Assembly (NCBI GenBank): GCA_013368445.1
Contig: JAACJO010000020.1
Coordinates: 124,001 to 188,000 of the forward strand
Length of the DNA: 64,000 nt
Reading direction: 5' to 3'
From: Leucocoprinus leucothites
Lineage: Eukaryota > Basidiomycota > Agaricomycetes > Agaricales > Agaricaceae
Shown here: positions 32,956 through 45,851 of the stretch, piece by piece
How the letters are laid out: every line of letters starts with the position of its first letter
Numbering within the stretch: the stretch's first letter is position 1
The notes under the pieces: generated by a model
Database searches by the model: none
Seen by the model: only the letters and a program-made list of their open reading frames with translations
What the model was told of the DNA's origin: nothing
Program-made: the position numbers and the translations under genes

Positions 32956-35900
32956 ACCTATCCTATATCCCCGCTCAATTCGCCCACCTTCGTCCTCCAT
33001 TTGTGAGGTCATTCTGTGATTGTACGGGGCCATGTCTTGGTTATACCGAGCATGGATGAAGCAATGTGGTTTGGATCATCCTCCCACAGTGTCAGCTGCT
33101 CCCTGTCCTAGTGAAGTCACCATCCCTCCTGGAGCCTTTCTATGGTTCAGCTCAGTTTCTTCACAATGCTCTGAATTGATTTCACCTCATTTACCTCCCT
33201 GTGGATGAAGAAAAAGTCTCTATCCAAATTGCCCCAACCATCGCGGAGGTCTGTGTTCAAGGACATTGGTGGTTTCCATGGTATGAGCTTGCTCAGGAAT
33301 TTTATGATAGCTTTTGAAGTAACGTTAGATAATTTGGCTGTACAGCAAACAATTTTGTAGAAGAGGCCAAAAGACAAAGAAGTCAAGAGAATACCCGAAG
33401 CCGTGGTTTTGGCCTGTCTAGCTCAAGTACGTAGTTCTTTTGTGAAATCACTGATATTCCTCAAAGTTGACTATAGGCAGGACCACGGGACGCTGGATGA
33501 TGAATCAATATGAATTTCTCGTTGATTTGGCTTGCCAATGGGACAAGGTTGTTCCTTGAGTTGTAGCTGGCGATGACCTTTGGAGCATGAGTGCACACGC
33601 TGGTTAAATGATACATTGGCTGCTGTGCACTGAAAACATGGGGTACCGTTTTATAGTGAGCGAGTTTGCTTTGGTCCATATTTCCTACTATTCATATCGC
33701 CAATCCTAGCATAATTGCCTCGTCGCTACTTGCGTATGTTACAGAGTTATATTCCATGAATGGATTAATAAATGAGGAAAGCGGACTGGATGTACAACGA
33801 TGGCAATTCTCTTATTCTATTAAGGCACAAGGACACGCTTCATTGAATTACAAGCTGGCGCCGAAACCTCTCCCAGTGGTCCACCAGGGAGAACTTGTTC
33901 AACCGTGCCTCCATTATACCCATGGAGGAAGACCCTTGTACAACCGCATAGATCGTTGAGGATCATCCGACTATTGCTCCGATTTGTAAATAATCGTGCC
34001 CCATGGATATACCTCCCAAAGGTCTCCACCGTCCTGTGGGGCTGTTGCTCACCCCTCTGAAGAAGACATCACAAGTTGAGTCTCTGATACTCGCTGATCA
34101 GTGGTTCACCGCTTATGTGTGAGCTTCCTCAGGTGCTCTATCAACTTAGCCACAGTTGCCTGTTGGCGATGGAGCAAGGGGTGGACAGAGATCTTGAGGA
34201 TCTCAGTGATATTGGGCTTAGAGGAACAGAGGGACTTGGGCTTATATCTTAAACTGCACAGGCCTTATTGAGGTGCAACCAAATGAATGCATACAAACTG
34301 TATTCTTGTGCTCATGGATCACAGCACTCGCATTTCTACTTAGTAGGCACGTGGTGGACTCTCGGCGTCCATGAGCGCGCTTCAGAAGGGCTTTATCTCT
34401 GGCGGCGCGAGCTCCTCAGCACGGCAAGCTGTTCGAGGAATACAAGGCGTCCCACACGCTTTCTCACGGCTGCAGAGGCAGTCAGAGTGAGCTTGATATT
34501 GCAGAGAAGAGGGGGGAGGTGCATGTTGACAAGAGGCTCACGCTTCGGTGAGTACTTCACTCTCAATACTATCGCTGACATCTTCATATCTGCTCTAGAG
34601 AAGGAGATCACGTAATGTGAAGAAACCGCCCCAGTACTATCTCAGAAATGGCAACTAGCAAGCTGGATCTATCGTTCGAAGGTATGCCAGCTTGTTGTTG
34701 GTAGGCTACCATCTCTAATGTTCCCACCGGCTCGCCTAGGCTAGATCACCCTGTGTATGGGGTGATGCTGAAGCAATTCCTGGCCCACGGCCGAAAGGTA
34801 TTCAGTTGCATCTTTTTACTCTCAGCCACCGCTAAATCCAAAGAAGACTCTTCTTCAACAATATTGTTCGCCTTAACCCTGACATGCTCATCGACAAGTG
34901 CAGGCCCAACTTCATCGCTCAGCCCTTCGAAGTCTCCCGCGAACGTGCCGACATCACCTACAAATAGACGCACTCGTCTTAAAAAAGACCTCAAGGAGCA
35001 GGAGGGGAGGACCCTAAGAACCGTCGAAAGCTTCCGTGTGCCATTCTCGTCAAGCTATTTACATATCAATCTGCTTGCTTGTTCGTTGGATCCAGATCAT
35101 AAAATAGTCTCAGCCATTTCAACTTAGAGCATCCCACTGACATGACCACTCATGAGTTCAAAGCAAATTTAAGTCCGTTGACGACTCTGCTGTCTGTAGT
35201 CATCCTCTGCCCTGCAAAGAGCAAGGAGGTTTATTGTCAATACGAGGATGAGCCTGCTCCCCTGCCTAGGTTGCCCCTGCTGCTGAGATCATCCCTGCCG
35301 CAATTGTAGTTATTGACATTCTTGGGGGACATGCTATCGCAAAAGTAGATATACATCAAGAAACAGAGATACGAAACTATGGCATCGCGGAGGCTCACTC
35401 ATGAAGGTGATAATGTGAGTATCATATTTATCGGTAGCATCTGGGCTTTCAGACTAGTGGATGAAAAGGTGGGAAGCGTGTTATCAGGCTACTGAACTGG
35501 TCTTCATGCTGTTGTTCGGTAGTGGTGTCCTTCCAATCGACTTATTGACGTGCAGCGTTAGTTTTCGATGGAGATGAGGGCACTGACGACACTCAGAACC
35601 AGAGATCAACATACGATAGGAAGATGGCTTACCTAGATATGATAGTGTTAATACTGCCGTCAAAAGGTTCGACGGTCGAAGTCGATTCAGGCCCTTTGCT
35701 GCCTTCTCTCTGTAGTCCCCCATTTCCTCCTCTCTTCAATTCCTCGCCACCTCCTCTTCTTTCCCCAACCCAAGCCATTATTCCTATCACTACTCGCGAC
35801 AATCACGTCAACTGCTCTGGCTGCGCACCATTTGTGGATCGTATACCACTACAGAGAAACATAGTCAGGTTAGCATTCTCCATTGTCTTTGTTAAGACTT

Positions 35901-37030
35901 GAACACTCACCGGGTGTGCCTTATAACATTTCTGAGGGTCTTGAATAGTCCGGGCATCGTTATTTTGAGATTATTTTGGGTTTGAGGCGGGGGACGACAC
36001 TGAAAAAGAGGCTGATGATGTAGCTAGGAGAGAGAAGTGATGGCGAGCTTATTTGTTGAACAGCGCATGACCTCCTAAGCAGGGAGCAAACGGAGGACAA
36101 TGAAAAATCGATACACACCAAACGTCCTCGAGCACACCATCGGTAATAGAAAGTATCCTCACTGGGCTCTCAGATCTCGATGCTGAGTGTCATAGTATAG
36201 CATAATGCCCTGAGCCATATAATGCTCAATGAATATATATGAGAACAAAATCGAGCAAGACGTGTCTTAGGCGTATCCGAGGTACTTGTGCAGATCGGCT
36301 TAGAGCTACCCCATTGTCATAGCATGCCTAATATAGGTATGTTAATTAGGCCTAGAAATAAGTTGCGACTGTCGATGATGTATCCACCAATGCAACCGAG
36401 ATAAATTTTGTTCAGAAGTTGAAGAAGTGCATTGATGAAAACTCTTCCTTCAAATCTATCAAGGACTGGTTCATTGAATCGACAAATTGTCTCCTTTAGC
36501 TCAGTAAACATGCCAGTTGGAGGCGGCAGCTCACCCAGCACGGGAACTGCGGGCCCGCTTCCACTGCCCCTCCTGGGCCACTCCCAATCCAATCATTCGT
36601 CAGCGAGCGCATAATCTAAATCGAGTATAGGTTCCGTAGATGCTGCTGAATCTATGCACGAATCAAATTCTATAATATATTCGTGGCTCTCTTTCGAGAT
36701 TAAGCCTTATTGTGTGGTTGAATTAAATTTGTTGCCATGTGCCGAGCCAATGGAATATTCTGTCCCTATGGCTGATTCTATGCTGAGGGACTAGTCTTAG
36801 ATAGATTTTGAATCCCAGATAGGTTTGGTGGTGGCTAACAGAATAATAAACAAGGATTGAATGGCTCCTCAGCGTCAATTCTAGATCTGGACAATTGTTC
36901 GGTCATCATCACGGAATCAATTGTTTATTTTATGTCTAGTATAGGACACGTGGTTAGTTACGAATCAATCCACGAATCAATCTCGTGAATCGATTTGTTG
37001 GTACATTCGTGACCCATCGCCGAACCGGCT
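32956..37030. other. Long region without a supported gene
   Basis: Only scattered coding-like pieces are visible, for example plus-strand stretches at 33666-33959, 34268-34615 and about 34856-34965 (LNPDMLIDKCRPNF), none linked by clear splice sites. The motif ACGAATCA recurs several times between 36655 and 36995, partly inverted, just left of the Harbinger element. I found no tRNA or other RNA gene. Confidence 0.3.
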
Positions 37031-37096
37031 TTGTCTCTTGTGCTAGTTAGAGCTCACCTTTTCAGCTCATCCACACCTCCCCTGGTAGGAAAAAAC

Positions 37097-38398
37097 ATGG
37101 AAAGGCAGCCCAAACAAGTCAGGAGGAGTCTACTGGCCATTCTTACATGGTTTATTGAGTCCATGGCTATGATTGTGGCATTATACATCAGTCCTGCCTA
37201 TTGGACTCAGCCTTACCATAATTCTGCTATGACTGGTGATATGTGGGTGAGAGAGCTCATAAAAGGGCATCCAGACCATATCCACCATGAGCTTGGAATG
37301 AGGCTTCATATATTCATAGGCTTTGTTCACCAATTATGCCTCTGGGGTCTCTGTGATAGCTGATATGTCACACTTGAAGAGCAAGCTGCAATCTTCCTCT
37401 ACTCCTGTCATACTGGAGTTTCTATTCAGTTTGTTGGTGAATATTTTCAGCACTCAAATGAGACGATCTCTAAGTGGGTGGGCTGTAGTTTTTGTATGAT
37501 TGGCTCTGACTTTGTGCAGATATTTCAAGCATGTCTTGAATATCGTATCATCACCTGATTTTTTCAATCACTTTATTCAGCTCCCAACAGTGGACAGTCC
37601 TGTTCCTGAATACATTCAAAGCAACCCCAAATTCTCCCCATACTTCTCTGGAGCCCTTGGAGCAATTGATAGTACACATTTTCCATCTTCAGTCACTGCA
37701 GCTGAGCACTATGCTTCGAGAGATTGCAAGGGTGGTGTTACTCAGAACTGTCTAGCAGCTTGCTCATTTGACTTCAAGTTCTTGTATATTCTTGGTGGAT
37801 GGGAAGGGTCAACAGCTGATGCTACTATGTTTCACCTAGCACATGCAACTGACTTTTCCATTCCTGAGGGTTGGTATTATATTGCTGATGCAGGATTTGT
37901 GGTCTGTGATGTACTCCTCACACCTTACTGTGGTGTACAGTATCACTTGAATGAATGGGGAAGAGCTAACAAGAGGTAACATCTATTTTTCTACATTTCA
38001 ATAATGACTGATTCATAGATTAGGCCTGTAAACAAGGAAGAACTTTATAACCTTCGTCATGCCCAATGTCGCAATGTAGTTGAGTGGATCTTTGGAGTAC
38101 TTAAGGCCAAGTTTGAAATTCTCACTTGTCCTCCTCGTTATGGAATGGATGTTCAAGCTCACCTGCCTACAGGATTAGCTGCAGTTCATAACTTCATCCG
38201 GATATATGATCCCTCAGATATCGAACAATATTTGGGTGACCCTAATATAGTTGATGAAGCACCAGGCAGTTTTGGTCAGCTTGGAGGAGGAACAATTTCA
38301 GCACAGGAGTGACATCATGCATTGGATAGAAGGGATAGGATTGCACAAGACATGTGGGAAGGTTATCAAGATATTCTTACTGGGTGGAACACTAACTA
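37097..38398 (+). pseudogene. PIF-Harbinger transposase (DDE_Tnp_4 type)
   Basis: The reading begins near the ATG at 37097 (MERQPKQVRRS) or slightly upstream, includes ISPAYWTQPYHNSAMTGD, and is spliced across introns at about 37466-37517 and 37977-38028. Catalytic residues stand out: Asp in GAIDSTHFP, a second Asp in GWEGSTADATMF, and Glu in RNVVEWIFGVLK, the DDE triad of DDE_Tnp_4 enzymes that cut and paste Harbinger elements. In-frame TGA codons interrupt it after LWGLCDS and after GTISAQE; at both, a CGA Arg codon would fit the frame and context. The frame ends at TAG 38396-38398. The enzyme is therefore almost complete but nonsense-mutated. Confidence 0.8.
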
Positions 38399-38404
38399 GC
38401 TAGA

Positions 38405-39497
38405 CTACTTCCTAGCTTGTACCTTACGCTTAACCCAAAGTTGACAGAACTCTTCATCATCATCCTCTAAACCCAAATAGGCATCAACAACACTTGAGTC
38501 CTGTTCCAAAATATCCAAGAATATCATCCTATCCTCAAGCAATAACCACTTCTCCCTCTGGGATGCTTTCTTGATTGCATCTTGACATCGATGAGCAGCA
38601 TCTTCTGTGAGTGGATTTATCTTGAAGGCTTCAGATATCTCAGACATTCCCTGAGCCATCATCTTCCCAAATCCAAGAAGTGCTTCTTGCTGAGTCATAT
38701 GTGCTTTCTTCATTGATGAACTTGTATCAGCTGATGTAGAAGGAGACATAGCAGGGTGTTTGCACTGTGGACATGGAGTGTGGACAGTGACCTAAGCTAG
38801 GTCAGAATATAATAGACTAGTGGTTAACAGTGCACATACCTGAGTCTGTGTAAACTGGACTTCCTCAACTGGCTCATCCACCTCTTCATCATCACTCCCT
38901 TTCCAGCCACTATCACCACTCTCACTAGGTTCAATAAAATCCTGTGACTGTGTATTAGAGTCCTCATTTCCTATACCATACTGTCCAGTAGTAGGATGGA
39001 AAACATGAGTACTCTTGACCCTTGGTTGTCCCAACAAGACAGTCATCTTCCCAACCTATGGCCAACCAGTGTTCTTGAATGGTTTAGCAGCAGGGTTAAT
39101 TTTGATGAAGTCTTGCCAGACATCCTCAGACTTGGGGCCAATACTAGCACCTAGCTCATCATCCCACATCATTCTGGATGTAGTCATGATTGCAGATACA
39201 CCAGTCTAAGTAGCACACAACTAAAATATCAGTGAGATATTTATTACTATGGGAAAATAGGTGGAAACATACTGCATTGAATTTATTCTTGCAAGACATC
39301 CCAGTTTTGGAAGCACCCTTGGTCAGGGGATTGAGTTTCTCAGCAACTTCATTATATGTTGGCATTTTGAAACAAATGCCATCACCACTGGTAGATTTCC
39401 TCTCTCAGAGCTCATCTAGGAGCTTTCCTATATCCTCCCATGTCCATATAGCATTGGACTTCTTCTCGGAAGTGTCATCAGTGCTGTTTTTAGCCAT
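38405..39497 (-). pseudogene. Harbinger Myb/SANT-like DNA-binding protein
   Basis: Starting at the ATG at 39497, the protein shows a Myb/SANT-like helix set: AIWTWEDIGKLLDEL, then MPTYNEVAEKLNPLT and SCKNKFNAV. Further exons give MMWDDELGASIGPKSEDVW, an acidic linker (GSDDEEVDEPVEEVQ) and a helical C-terminus ending in RKVQARK at TAG 38405. In this transposon class the Myb-like partner binds the element ends and helps the transposase into the nucleus. A TGA after KLLDEL (CGA to TGA) and a TAG near 39057 break the frame. Tail-to-tail placement with the transposase, seven bases apart, supports one shared element. Confidence 0.7.
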
Positions 39498-39659
39498 AGA
39501 AGCACGAAAATGGCTGCGTAGGAGGCTCAGAGGCAGGTGGGAAAGAACTGGAAGGTGGTGGTCACATGATGTCACATGCTCAACTCAAGCTGCACATCAG
39601 TCATCAAAATCTGTATACTATATAAGGGTTTATGAGCAGCTGGTTTCTCATTACCGAAC

Positions 39660-42600
39660 AGGGCCTTACCTATCAATGGTGAAAGTAGTCTCATGATTGT
39701 TGAGGCACTGAGACAATATCTTAGCCCTCCTTCCAACATCCCCATGATGGATTCCTCCCCCCCTCCAAAAGGCAAGGGCAAAGGAAAAAAGGCACATAAA
39801 CCTTCTCCATCTTTCATCCCAACCCCCCTATTTCTGTCTGGCATTGTCATTGGGCAAACTAATCCCACAGCTTGTATTGATGATGACCACATGAATGTCA
39901 ACCAAGCCCCTCCTGTTGAGGGCAACCTTCCCCTCCCCCAGAATGATGTCTCATCTTCTGATAAGGCACATGATGTCTCATCTGTGCAAGGCTCCCAAAA
40001 GGCAAGGAATGACGTCACATCTTCTAAGCCTACCAGTCCTATCTGCATCTCCCGGGCCCCTCCTCCACTTTCCAATCACATGACTCCAAGGAACAGGAAT
40101 AGAAACTTCGAGCATTCAGTTGGGTGCCCTTCTTCTGATGGCCAGGCTCAGCCATCAAAACCTAACCCTAAGAGAGCCTCTGAAATGCCACCCCCCATCT
40201 CCCCTCCTGACTGTAAGGCATCCATCAAACCCCTTACAGAAAACTTCAACAAGAAGAATGTGTCGTTTGCTGATGCTGCCCAACAGGGTGTCTAGCCAGT
40301 GGCTTCCTCTTCCAACTCCCCCAACATCAATGGGGTTAAGATGCGTGAAATGATACTTGCATTCCCCAAACTCTTGTATGATAAAGTCCTTGCCATGTAC
40401 AAGGCAGGCTTTGGCAGTGCCCAACCTCAGGTACCTGAGCCACCAACCACAAGTGCTCAACGTGCTAAACCCAAAATGACAATGCATGGGCCCACTCGTC
40501 ACCAAGTCCTTATCCCTTTTGAGGGAAACATTATCACAGATCGCATTAAAGACTTCAATAAAGCAACTGAATTCTGTAATTGCAGTCTCACTGCCGCTCA
40601 ATCTAAACTATGTATCGAATCTGTCTATGAATCATACAATGGCATTTCCATTGCCACTTCGGGCATTGCCACTCCCACTGACCTTGACACTATCAAATCC
40701 TGGCTGAAAAAAAGCCTGGCAATTAGGAGATGCTATCCCCATTGAGCCCTGTCTTCCACAATCCAAATCTTTCCTCAAAATCATTGGTGTCCCTTATTGG
40801 GTAGCCAATTCTTCCAACCCCCTCTCCCCCACTTTTGTTGAGCAAGCCCTCGGCCAATCATCACTCTTTGAAAATGTTATCCTTGCTGCTTGCCCTTGTG
40901 TCATGAAAGCCTCCCCAAAGTCGGACACAGCTGTTATGTGGTTCGACATTTGGGACTCCCAAAATGGTACCAAGGCCAAGATGTTGGTCAACTGCACTAT
41001 CAACTTCAGCTGACATATCAGCACCATCCATGCCACCAGTATGCATCCTGGTGTTGCACAGTGCAGAAATTGCTGGCAGTGGGGTCACCCTACTCATGCG
41101 TGTCATGCCCTTGGTGCTCGCTGTCAAATCTGTGGTGGCCCTCATCATGTTGAGAACCATCAATCCATGGCCTGGTGTTGCAAGGCCAATCCTAAATCAA
41201 ATCCCCCTCATGATGCCACTCCTGATGGCACCCCATGTCCTCATCTTGAGAACTTCAAATGCCTTAATTGCAAAGGTGATTATCATGCTAATGACACCAA
41301 ATGTCCATTTTGGAGAAACAGGTTTGACTGGACCTGGCACTCTAACAAAGCTGCCGAGTCACACACTGCACATGCTGTCCACACCAATACCAATTGCTCT
41401 GGTGGCAGAGCTGTAACTTAAATATGTCTGGTAAGAACAATACTATTTCTTCTGTTTGTATCTATTTGCAAAACCTGGGATGTTCTTATGCCCTGGTTGA
41501 CACCATTCTTGAGTCCAAGAAGTTGGACTTTGACATCTTTTTTCTACAGGAACCCCTGTGGAATCACATTCACAAAGCACCCTCTATGACTAACCCTGAA
41601 GGGGATGATGTCATAGGTGCTCCTATTCACCCCAAGTGGCTGTGTATGGTTCACCCCTGTACTTTGACTTATGTTCACAGATGATTACTTTGTATGAGAC
41701 CCATCCTTCAACAAGAGTGGGTTAATCATCATGATATACAAATCTTGGGCTTGTTCAACCAGGGTAATTATATTCACTTTCTTAACATTTATTCTGATTC
41801 GTTGTTATTGGCAATTAATTTTCTTTCGACAAAATTTGTTGATATTCCTAATATTGTGTATATGGGAGGTGATTTCAATTGTCATTCTCCTGAATGGGAC
41901 CCACTAGCTTCCTACCTCCCTCGATCCACCATAACTCTGATGGAGTTAGTGGATTGCTTCAACCTTACCAGATCTACACCGACTGTTTTTCACCCTACCC
42001 ACTTCTCTTTGATTGAAGAGCATGATAATTCTGTTATTGATCTCATTTTTTGTGCTAACAATTCTACTCACTACATTATTGATGTGAATTCGAGGATGCC
42101 TTCAGATCACACTCCCTTGCTCATTGACCTTCCAATTTATTTGGACCATATTAATTATAAAAAACATGTATTGCCAAAGGATAGCAATGAAGAAACTGTC
42201 TTTATTTCTCAGGTTTCAGAGTATCTAGTGGCTATCGATTGTTCAAACATTCATTCCACCTCTTGCTTGGACAATATTTCCAACTTTATTTCCTGTATTT
42301 TCTCTGATTCATGGAATGTGAACTCTAAAACTGTATGGATCACTAACTGGTCAAAGGAATGGTGGAATCCCCACTGCTCTGAGACCTTACCTGCTTACAG
42401 GAGAACCAAAGATTGAAAAGACTGGAGAACATTCAGGGCGGCTACTTGAGCTGCTAAATGTTCTTTCTTTGATGAATGTATTCATGAAATTGCATCCACC
42501 AATAAATGACCCTGGGATCTTATGGAGTGGGTCAAGCAATGAAAACTCCCTGCCATCAAGGGCATTCAGTATCAAGGACATCCTTGCAATGATCTTCCAG

Positions 42601-45560
42601 ACTTGTGGAATGCACTTCGCTCATCATACAACTCTGCATTGGGCCATTCGGTAAGCCCTCATGTTCTAAATGAAATAATATCTCTCCCTCTCTGTTCCTG
42701 GGTGAACTTCTCTGTGCTTGAACTCACCGAATCCCTCTCTTCTTGCACTAACTCATCAGCACCTGGTCTGGATCATATCTCCTGGAAACATCTGAAGTCT
42801 ATCGTTGCTCATAATAATTGCCACAAGAACATCTTACTTATTGCCAATGTGTGTGTATGTCTCTCTCACTGGCCAAGTCACTTCAAGGACTCAGTTTGTA
42901 TCATCATTCCCAAGCTGAATAAACAAGCCTATGATACCCCTAAAGTGTTTTGTCCTATCGTCCTACTAAACACTCTAGGAAAACTAATTGAGAAGATGAT
43001 TGCATGTTGCATGCAGTTTGAAGCAGTATCTCTAGATGTCCTCCATCCAAACCAAATGGGTGGGGTAATCCAATGCTCTACCAAGGACACAGGTGTTTTC
43101 CTCACTCACATCATTCGGGCCGGATGGGCCAAAGGTATGATCACCAGTGTCTGCACCTTTGATATTGCCCAATTCTTCCCTTCCCTGAATCACGACATAC
43201 TCACTGACATCTTGTGACGCCAGGGCTTTGCCCCTGAACTTGTAAATTTTTTCTCACATTACCTCATAGGTCAATCTACCCAATTCTTGTGGAATACCTT
43301 CTTATCTGATGCCCATGACATGGATGTTGGTGTAGGGCAAGGATCAGCTCTCTCACCCATACTATTGGCACTATACTTAGCGCCTCTCATGTTCATGTTT
43401 GATCAACGTGCTCGTTTACAATCTAACCCCTCTTCCCTTTTATCTTTTGTTGATGATGGGCTTTGTATATCTCAAGCAAAGAACTATACTGACAATATTT
43501 CTTCCCTTAAATCAGCTTACTCCATAATTAACTCCATATGCACTAACCTTGGATTAGTCATTGAACACAACAAATCTGAGGTCTTCCACTTCTCTCGCCA
43601 TCACAATGACCAAAACCCCCCTCTGGACCTATCAGACATTGGTGGCCCCCTCCTCCATCCAAAACACTTTTGGTGTTACCTAGGATTTTACTTTGATTGC
43701 TGACTCTCATTCCAAGAACACTTTTGATATTACTCTACTAAAGCTTTATCCATGGTGAAAGCTATGGGTATGCTAGGCAATTCCACCCACAGTCTCCTCC
43801 CCCTCCAAAAATGACTTCTATACAGGTCATGCATCATCCCAGTGGCAACATATGGCTTTCAACTATGGTACTTTGAAGGCGCTCATAACAAGGCGCTTCT
43901 CAAGTCCCTTTCTTCTATGCAAAGGCATGTGGCTCTTTGGATCCAGGCGCCTTTCGCACTTCTCCATCTGGTGGCACTGAAAGTATTGCTGGACTTATCC
44001 CTATCCATCTCCATCTTCGTAAACTAGCTATTCGTTCTTCATACTGAGTTTCTACTTTACCCTCTAATCATGTGATACACTCTCTTCTATCTGATCATTT
44101 CTCTCTTAATTCTTCCCCTCATCCCCAATCGCTTTGCCTTCTCACTCCAGCCAAGAAAGCTAAAGTCAAAGGCCCTATCATTGATGTAGATAGTTCTCTC
44201 TCTCATCTTTCCAATTCCTTTTCCCCCTTTACTCCCAAATCCAAACCTGGTTCTTGTCTCATGGACATTTACCCTGACTCCATTCACTTCCATCCTCGCA
44301 ACTGCTCGGACAAACACAAGATGTATAAACACATATCATCTCTTGACTCAATTTCTTCCTCCTCTTCTTCTGATCATAATTGTATATCAGTTGTTACTGA
44401 TGCCTCTGTTCCCCTTGTAGGTTCCCTTCAGGTGGTTTTGGTGGCACATTTATATCATGGTGAATAACAAGTGTCCCATGCAAAACAGGCAAGTGGCTGG
44501 GTGTCTTCCACAGACGCTGAACTATACTCTATTTGCATAGGCATTGCCAAGACCATCTCCCTCCAATGCAATCACATCATCCTTATCACCAACTGTCTCC
44601 TAGCAGCTAAGCTGGTGGTCGACCCTTCTATTCATTCAAGTCAGTCACACTCTATCCATGTCTGCCAACTTCTATCAGACTGGCTTGCAGCCAAACCATC
44701 CCGCTCCATTGACTTTTGGGACATCCCATCCAAGTGGCATTGGGAGCCTCATTTCAAAGTCCATAATGACATCACTACCACACACATCCATGCCCCTCCC
44801 CATACGGGTGCTACTCTCAACTTCTTGCAACACAAAGCCACCAATGACTGCCATAAATCTTGGGAGTCCACATTTTGGAAGAAGAAGTACCACAGCAATG
44901 GTTTCCTTCTCTCAAAAAAGAATTGCAAGTTCCTCATCCCCACTTACGTCAAGGGTGGTACCTGGCTCCCACTAGCCAATGAGTCACCATCATTATGCAC
45001 TCGCATGACTCAAGCTATTTTAAACCATGCTCCAATTGGAGCTTATTGCGAGAGATTCTTCCCCCTCAAGCCCAACTCCTGTCCATGTGGCCATCATCTG
45101 GAAACACAACATCATATCCTGTGCTATTGTCCACTATACCCTGTTTGCACTCAGTGGATTCAATGTGCCTTCCCTCAATACAAGTTCCTCGTCGAGTTCT
45201 TGAAAAAGAACCTGGCTGCTTTTGTCTTTACCAATCACAACACACATCCACTGCTGCTTCAAGCTCCTGTGCCTGCCAAACCTAATGAAGGTGAACTATA
45301 TTCTTTCATCTCTTCTTTCTTATTTTCTTTTGAGTCCAATCTCTGTATATGACACCTTGTTCAATAGTCTCTCTTGAGTCTCCTCTATTTTGCTGGACTG
45401 ATCGTGTATAGTCTTTGTTTTAAGTGGTCTCTGACCGCTTTGTGTACCCCAGCTTGCTGTAGTGTACCGTCTGTTTGTAATATTTAGTTGAAAGCAGACT
45501 GTGATCAAGCACCACTATATAAATTCTTTGATTTAAAAAAAAGAAAAAAAGAAAAAAAAT
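39660..45560 (+). mobile_element. LINE copy 2, 5'-truncated and decayed
   Basis: Similarity to LINE 1 starts near 39660 in the middle of ORF1 and runs to the tail at 45539-45560 (AAAAAAAAG-type A-rich end). ORF1 remains are at 39693-41421 with all three knuckles, and ORF2 remains at 41424-45352 with the endonuclease, RT (FVDD) and RNase H. Numerous stops and shifts interrupt them, most stops being TGA or TAG where LINE 1 has CGA or CAA/CAG. The ORF1 stop and ORF2 ATG keep the TAAATATG layout at 41419-41426. The left flank is Harbinger-side DNA while the right flank is Gypsy integrase, and no TSD links the two. Confidence 0.85.
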
Positions 45561-45851
45561 GGCTATTTGAAGACATTATCTGCCATTGGGGTGGTCTGGT
45601 CAAAATCATGACTGACAATAGTGCACCATTCAAGAAAGTGGTTAAGTGGCTCAAAGAGAAATATGGTATTAAGGGAGTAGCTATCTCGCCATATAACTCT
45701 AAAGCAAATGGCACCATTGAATGCCCACACTGGGATGTTCACCAAATGCTATATAAGGCAACTGGGGGTGACATAAAGAAATGGTTCTGGTTCTTACACC
45801 ATGTCATGTGGGCTGATAGGATCACAATCAGAAAAGAGATGGGTTGTTCAC
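45561..45851 (+). pseudogene. Ty3/Gypsy integrase fragment, piece 1
   Basis: The frame reads WGGLVKIMTDNSAPFKKVVK, then YGIKGVAISPYNSKANGTIE, giving the second Asp and the Glu of the integrase DDE core. It stops at the LINE 3 insertion, whose TSD is GATGGGTTGTTCAC (45838-45851). The N-terminal zinc part and everything upstream are missing, replaced by LINE 2. The integrase would insert the cDNA of an LTR retrotransposon into the genome. The same protein continues at 52827. Confidence 0.75.

Larger units (their letters stand above)
37031..39560. mobile_element. PIF-Harbinger DNA transposon, decayed
   Basis: Two convergent genes, a DDE transposase on the plus strand and a Myb/SANT-like protein on the minus strand, sit almost end to end, which is the standard content of PIF-Harbinger elements. 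Terminal inverted repeats and the 3-bp TSD could not be identified, so the limits are approximate. CpG is depleted and stop codons have arisen mostly from CGA. Confidence 0.75.
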
